Of a stretch of 64,000 nt of DNA, positions 63,141-64,000 are shown in pieces; the stretch's first letter is position 1, and each line of letters begins with the position of its first letter. Origin of the DNA: Corynebacterium sp. 13CS0277. Lineage in GTDB: Bacteria > Actinomycetota > Actinomycetes > Mycobacteriales > Mycobacteriaceae. The translations under genes and the position numbers were made by a program. The DNA lies in the NCBI RefSeq assembly GCF_002994655.1, contig NZ_PPDL01000019.1:1-64000 (forward strand). Reading direction: 5' to 3'. The notes under the pieces are model-generated. The model saw nothing but the letters and a program-made list of their open reading frames with translations. It made no database searches and was not told the origin of the DNA.

Positions 63141-63176
63141 AGGGCCGGGTCCCACCATGAGGTGAAACCCGGCCCT
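63141..63176 (-). terminator. Terminator of znr
   Basis: AGGGCCGGGT (63141-63150) pairs with ACCCGGCCCT (63167-63176), and an inner CACC / GGTG stem closes an ATGA loop. It lies about 45 bases after the znr stop in transcript direction and is followed by TTGGCGTTTC, so it should end that message. Confidence 0.85.
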
Positions 63177-63220
63177 CGGCTTAAAAGCCCGTGACAAGCG
63201 CGATCCGTTGCGTTCCCGTA

Positions 63221-63562
63221 TTAGGTCTCTTCACCGGACGCGCTCAGGGCGGTCCGCATGATCTTCAGGGAGGCAGGACAGGTCAGGGTGTAGAGCTGCT
63301 CCCGACCTTGGCGCTCGGCGTCGACAACGCCTGCGTCCTTCAGGACCTTGAGGTGCTGCGACACCAGGGGCTGGTTGGCTCCGAGGATCTGCACGATCTC
63401 GTGCACGCACAAGTCCTGCTCGGCCAGCAGGTGCACGATCTTCAGCCGCAGGGGGCTGTGAAGGGCGTGGATGAGCTCGGCTGCCTGGATGTACTTCGTG
63501 TCGTCCAGGCGGTGCTCGGAGGTGTTCGTGATCGTCCGGCGGTTTTGGGTAGGTGTGGCCAT
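63221..63562 (-). CDS. znr: ArsR/SmtB-family metalloregulator, Znr-like
   Basis: The 113-residue repressor has the ArsR winged helix: LIHALHSPLRLKIVHLLAEQ, then CVHEIVQILGANQPLVSQHLKVLKDAGVV and the wing RQGREQLYTL. The DLCVHEIV segment is the site where some ArsR proteins bind metal with Cys and His. In corynebacteria the gene upstream of zur is the zinc-responsive Znr, which is the likely identity. GAAGAAGGGG before ATG 63562 supports the start. The gene would be released from DNA by zinc and can act on itself and on zinc export or uptake genes. Confidence 0.88.
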   Translation of the reverse strand: MATPTQNRRTITNTSEHRLDDTKYIQAAELIHALHSPLRLKIVHLLAEQDLCVHEIVQILGANQPLVSQHLKVLKDAGVVDAERQGREQLYTLTCPASLKIMRTALSASGEET

Positions 63563-64000
63563 TTCGGGACCCCTTCTTCGGATGCTCGTACGTGGGCTGT
63601 ATGTTGAGCGGCTTCTCAACGAGGGGGCTGCGTTGTGCGCCGGGGCTACGTCCTCAGGATCGAGGTGTAGTGGGTGCAACTGCAGCTCCCAACAACGGAC
63701 GTGGGATGCACTTTCAGTAAACCCTAAGTCAAGGCATTGTGCATGGGGTTCTCGAAATCTTAGTGAAAAAGCGGCAAGAATCACCCCCTCACGGGGGTGA
63801 TATAGCTGAAAATTTATTAAATATCACCCGTCGAGGGCGCTCAAGACATATTGCACCAGTCGCAAGTGAAGTCCAAATACATGAACGGTTTTGCATATGT
63901 CCATCTCATGGTGGAGTTTCCGTGCCGAAAGGTGGGCGCTGAGCTGCTATGACGCCGCATCTGGCGAGCAGTGTGTCGCGAACACATGCGTCGCGTCGCA
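63563..64000. other. AT-rich region upstream of znr at the right edge
   Basis: No gene is supported in the last 438 bases. The sequence is clearly AT-richer than the rest. A perfect 9-bp hairpin, ATCACCCCC (63780-63788) with GGGGGTGAT (63793-63801), is followed by TGAAAATTTATTAAATATCA (63807-63826). The latter is A/T-rich, partly palindromic and could be a metalloregulator operator. A divergent gene probably starts beyond the edge. Confidence 0.5.

Larger units (their letters stand above)
62213..63220. other. Unusually long gap between znr and zur
   Basis: About 1 kb separates two regulators that are usually adjacent. Apart from the 47-residue frame at 62602-62745, nothing is supported. Other elements are the hairpin GTAGTCGA / TCGACTAC at about 62404-62424, an imperfect CTTAAG / CTTGAG palindrome near 62288-62304 that may lie in the zur promoter, and the znr terminator at 63141-63176. 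The segment is less GC-rich than its surroundings and may be an insertion. Confidence 0.6.

Noticed and set aside
1-64000. CRISPR arrays, rRNA and tRNA genes
   Set aside because: No regularly spaced direct repeats of CRISPR size, no rRNA-like conserved blocks and no cloverleaf with a typical T-loop were noticed. The tandem repeats present are too short. A dedicated tRNA and CRISPR scan was not possible.

Overview
The window comes from a high-GC actinobacterium, almost certainly a Corynebacterium or a close relative. The right-hand third carries the familiar corynebacterial run fadD15-like / hypothetical / hemW / hrcA / dnaJ2 / rsmE / phoH / ybeY / CorC-like / era / recO / uppS / zur / znr. 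Many genes have a TANNNT -10 box 6-9 nt before an ATG or GTG and no Shine-Dalgarno sequence, which is the leaderless pattern common in this group. No rRNA, tRNA or CRISPR array was recognised. A short transposase tail at the left edge is the only insertion-sequence trace.

Layout. 1-11.9 kb: transposase end, DoxX-like protein, a low-complexity membrane protein coupled to a small membrane protein, a BCCT osmolyte transporter with a structured leader, a secreted Ser/Gly-rich protein, a 2-hydroxyacid dehydrogenase, an AecD-type C-S lyase, a lipoprotein and a helical export-substrate-like protein. 12-16.8 kb: a compact carotenoid block (crtI, crtB, crtE leftward, idi divergent) that could supply lycopene but shows no elongase or cyclase. 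16.8-29 kb: K+ channel and esterase, M3 oligopeptidase, small membrane proteins, a PTS EIICB, a GNAT enzyme and a 1186-residue SF1 helicase. 29.3-38.9 kb: two closely similar flavin amine oxidases and a divergent APC permease (probable polyamine uptake and oxidation), with a three-gene cassette between the oxidases: two tandem DUF3558-like lipoproteins and a Gly-rich PPE-like protein. 39-42.1 kb: DUF3024 protein, MalQ and a PspC protein. 42.4-64 kb: a decayed gene and then the conserved housekeeping run, ending with the zinc regulators zur and znr, here separated by about 1 kb.

The best candidate for something undescribed is the lipoprotein-lipoprotein-PPE-like cassette at 31.1-34.8 kb. Its largest protein has a recognisable paralogue at 10.4-11.9 kb, also downstream of a lipoprotein gene. 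I infer two cell-envelope or export modules separate from any visible type VII secretion core. Other points of note are two divergent genes whose -10 boxes overlap completely, a two-hairpin leader on the osmolyte transporter, 8-9 bp minisatellite-like repeats that occur both between genes and inside protein linkers, and a small gene broken by two close amber codons.

All functional names rest on reading the translated sequence and on remembered family features. No database search was run. Promoters, operators and starts are predictions by eye.
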